Assembly: GCF_016900355.1 (NCBI RefSeq) | Contig: NZ_JACJKA010000002.1 | Span: forward strand, 124,001 to 188,000 | Origin: Bacteroides mediterraneensis | Lineage (GTDB): Bacteria; Bacteroidota; Bacteroidia; Bacteroidales; Bacteroidaceae | Length of the DNA stretch: 64,000 bases | Reading direction: 5' to 3' | In this document: positions 61,880 through 64,000 of the stretch, in pieces | Numbering within the stretch: position 1 is the stretch's first letter | Layout of the letters: each line of letters starts with the position of its first letter | Translations under genes and position numbers: made by a program | The notes under the pieces: generated by a model | What the model was told of the DNA's origin: nothing | Database searches by the model: none | The model's input: the letters and a program-made list of their open reading frames with translations, nothing else

Positions 61880-64000
61880 TTATTTATCTTTAAATACCTC
61901 GTTGAAAACTTCTTTCGCTACACTGATGCAATCACCTTCTCCTTTTGCCGGATACGGGTTGTGAGCCACTGTCCACGGTTCCTCCATGGCATAATAGTCC
62001 AGCTCTACCATCGGTTTTCCATCCAATACGTCCTGAAGTGTCTGCCAGTAGGCTGCCCAGCGTTTGTAGTAGAAATCCTTCAGTATCCCGTTCCATTCTT
62101 TGTGGGCATAGTCGCGGAGACCTCCGTCGTTGGCACATACACGGTCGCCCCAGGTGGTGATTTGTACGCGGGCGTTCCATTCATACAGGTCTTTTTCGGC
62201 AGGAGTAGTTCCCAGACTGCGGGCCTGTTCAATCCAGCGTCCCACACGGAATTCGCTTCTGGTAGCCAGCAGTTGATCTTGAGCCAGCAGGATGTTCAGG
62301 AATTCCTGAGAGTGAGCCGCGAAGCTTTTCTTGTCGAAGCTCTTGAAGTCGGCTACTGTCTGGTTGTAGACGATACGTCCTCTGTCTGACAAAGACTGGC
62401 GGACGATGTCTATCAGGTCATATTCAAAATTGTTGTTTCCTTTAAACTTGTCGGCTGCTTCCAGCATCAGGCGGGCCGCATCTTCGGTGGTAGTCGGGTC
62501 ATAATAGTTTTCCATTTTTGACCAGCTGGAAGCTTGGAAGTTGTTCAGGCTCGGACGGCCGCAGAAGATGGATTCGTGAGTACCCTGCTGGTTGTTGCCG
62601 AACGGGCAGTTATAGATGCCGTTTGCCAGGATGTCCCATGCTTTGGCCACCGTTTCATCGTACGTGCCGTAGCGGGCCTTGATGTAGCCTTTCAGCCATT
62701 CTTCCTTGGTGAATTTCTCCGGGCGCCAGGGAAGTTCGCACATCAGTTCGAACATCACCGGATTGTTTTCACTGCCTTCCATGGTCAGGCCGATACCTTT
62801 GAGGTGGGCCGCCAGCGGATTGTTTTTGGTAAGATAGAAATTGTTCAGCAGCTGGTCCATACGTCCGTGCAAGCCTATGTTGCCTCCGAAGTTTTCTAGC
62901 ATACAGAACAGCCAGTCGTGCTGTTCATAACCTTTTTCACGTTTCCAGATGGAAGGGATACCCCACATCGGGCGGCATTCGCTGAACAAATCCAGAATCA
63001 GGATGTCGCCGTTGTTCAGGTTCTTGATCATTTCCGGACGCGGATTTTCTGTCCATCCCTGAATGACCCATGTGGCCTTCGGATTGACTGCCTTCATGGC
63101 GTGAAGCACGGCTTTTCCGGCAGCATCGAAATCTACGCTTCCTGCATCTTCAAGTTCATGGAACGGGTCCATGGAGTAGTAGTTGGCTTTGCCGAATAAT
63201 TTTTCCAGTTCTTTATAATATAAGGAGGCAATTTCATTGAATCGTTCATCTGTAGGAAGCAGGAAGGCCGGACGGGTGAATCCGTTCCATAGTGCCGGTT
63301 CCGTGACATTCAATCCCAGTTTTTTATTGGCATCGTGGGGAACCATACCGGAATAGCCCGGGAATACCGGTTCGATACCGTATTCACGCATACGTTTCAG
63401 AATCTTTTTCTGCAAGGCTTCTTGCTGTGTGTACCAACTGTCGGGATTGGGACCACCCCATCCTTCCAGGTTATTCATGGCCCACCATGCCAGGAAAGCA
63501 GGCCCTGCAATGAATTTATTGATTTCTTCTTTCGTATAGCCTAATTTGGTCAGCATGTTCTTCCATACACACTCTTCACCTACGGCTGCGAGTGGAAGAT
63601 TGATGCCGTGCAAAGCCATCCAGTCGATTTCCTTTTCCCAACGGCTCCAGTCCCAGAATGCCATCGTATAAGAATAGGTGCAATAGTTGAAATCGTATCT
63701 CAGGGAGAGGTTGGTTTCCTTGCGGACCGGAGTGGATACTTTCGGTAGGTTTTCCGGCAACTGGGCGGTCATTCCGTTCCAGGAAAGATGGATGCCTGCG
63801 TAGTATTTCAGGTACCAGTTGAGGCCGGTGGCGATGTTTACATAATTATTACCGCGGATGACGACTTTGTTGCCTTTCTGGTCAAGTTCGAAAAAGTCGT
63901 TTCCTCCTTTTTGTAATTGTATAATGAACTTGTGGGATGACCCCGGGCAAATTCTTTCCAAAAGTCCGTCGACAGGATTACTCCATAAGCTGAATGGAAT
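61880..64000 (-). CDS. GH89 alpha-N-acetylglucosaminidase, N-terminus cut by window edge
   Basis: The frame is open from the stop at 61880 to the right edge, about 706 residues, continuing upstream of 63961 with PVDGLLERICPGSSHKF. The true start lies outside the window. NAGLU-family landmarks are LRYDFNYCTYSYTMAFWDWS, WEKEIDWMALHGINLPLAAV, SMDPFHELEDAG (acid/base Glu region), VIQGWTENPRP, LENFGGNIGLHGR and GLTMEGSENNPVMFEL (nucleophile Glu region). It removes terminal alpha-linked GlcNAc, as on heparan sulfate or gastric mucin O-glycans. It is first among the visible genes of the PUL operon, 35 nt before DUF5009. Confidence 0.93.
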   Translation of the reverse strand: MPFSLWSNPVDGLLERICPGSSHKFIIQLQKGGNDFFELDQKGNKVVIRGNNYVNIATGLNWYLKYYAGIHLSWNGMTAQLPENLPKVSTPVRKETNLSLRYDFNYCTYSYTMAFWDWSRWEKEIDWMALHGINLPLAAVGEECVWKNMLTKLGYTKEEINKFIAGPAFLAWWAMNNLEGWGGPNPDSWYTQQEALQKKILKRMREYGIEPVFPGYSGMVPHDANKKLGLNVTEPALWNGFTRPAFLLPTDERFNEIASLYYKELEKLFGKANYYSMDPFHELEDAGSVDFDAAGKAVLHAMKAVNPKATWVIQGWTENPRPEMIKNLNNGDILILDLFSECRPMWGIPSIWKREKGYEQHDWLFCMLENFGGNIGLHGRMDQLLNNFYLTKNNPLAAHLKGIGLTMEGSENNPVMFELMCELPWRPEKFTKEEWLKGYIKARYGTYDETVAKAWDILANGIYNCPFGNNQQGTHESIFCGRPSLNNFQASSWSKMENYYDPTTTEDAARLMLEAADKFKGNNNFEYDLIDIVRQSLSDRGRIVYNQTVADFKSFDKKSFAAHSQEFLNILLAQDQLLATRSEFRVGRWIEQARSLGTTPAEKDLYEWNARVQITTWGDRVCANDGGLRDYAHKEWNGILKDFYYKRWAAYWQTLQDVLDGKPMVELDYYAMEEPWTVAHNPYPAKGEGDCISVAKEVFNEVFKDK

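Overview
The window looks like chromosomal DNA from a gut Bacteroidales, most likely a Bacteroides or Phocaeicola. The evidence is SusC/SusD transport genes, hybrid two-component sensors (HTCS), many secreted glycoside hydrolases, Bacteroidetes-type -7 boxes (TAnnTTTG) before many genes, and housekeeping genes of Bacteroidales type. Species cannot be fixed from the sequence alone. No tRNA, rRNA, insertion sequence, prophage or CRISPR array was recognised.

Layout. 1-4.5 kb (minus): a cell-envelope operon with a stand-alone PASTA protein, RluD, Ddl, an acyltransferase and a NigD-like lipoprotein cut by the left edge. 4.7-10.3 kb (plus): a short promoter-plus-terminator unit, a methyltransferase, then an ABC ATPase / FtsX permease / GIN-domain operon behind a sigma-54-like promoter. 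10.4-28.2 kb: an arabinan/galactan-type enzyme cluster with GH2, an HTCS broken by one in-frame TAA, GH43, an unassigned (alpha/alpha)-barrel protein, tandem GH43, GH51 and GH35. It is interrupted by a minus-strand Na+/Ca2+ antiporter and a small lipoprotein, and it has no SusC/SusD of its own. 28.4-34.7 kb: GltD-like oxidoreductase, purB, an RluB-type pseudouridine synthase with a repeat-rich N-terminus, asnS and a DUF4488 protein. 35-46.5 kb: rplM-rpsI-rpsB-tsf, gpmI, rpmH, efp, a GH95 enzyme, rpmE2, fba, a DUF4250 protein and a YgjP-like hydrolase. 46.6-52 kb: an AraJ-like MFS transporter and an intact HTCS. 52-64 kb (minus): a polysaccharide utilisation locus read leftward as GH89 (cut by the right edge), DUF5009/HGSNAT-like, SusC, SusD, GH92, GH28.

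How the parts work together. The intact HTCS converges on the GH89-to-GH28 operon and is its likely regulator. The operon's GH89, acetyltransferase-like protein and GH92 suggest host-glycan use, although GH28 is a pectinase family. The broken HTCS sits among arabinan enzymes, so local control of that cluster may be lost.

The most unusual features are two intergenic arrays of 16-bp palindrome-like units repeated every 22 bp (10.44-10.54 kb and 43.62-43.74 kb). Each lies about 100-250 bp upstream of a glycoside hydrolase start. Others are a long heptad-built hairpin between rpsB and tsf, a predicted transcript of about 65 nt at 4.76 kb, the sigma-54-type promoter, and the single nonsense codon in the first HTCS.
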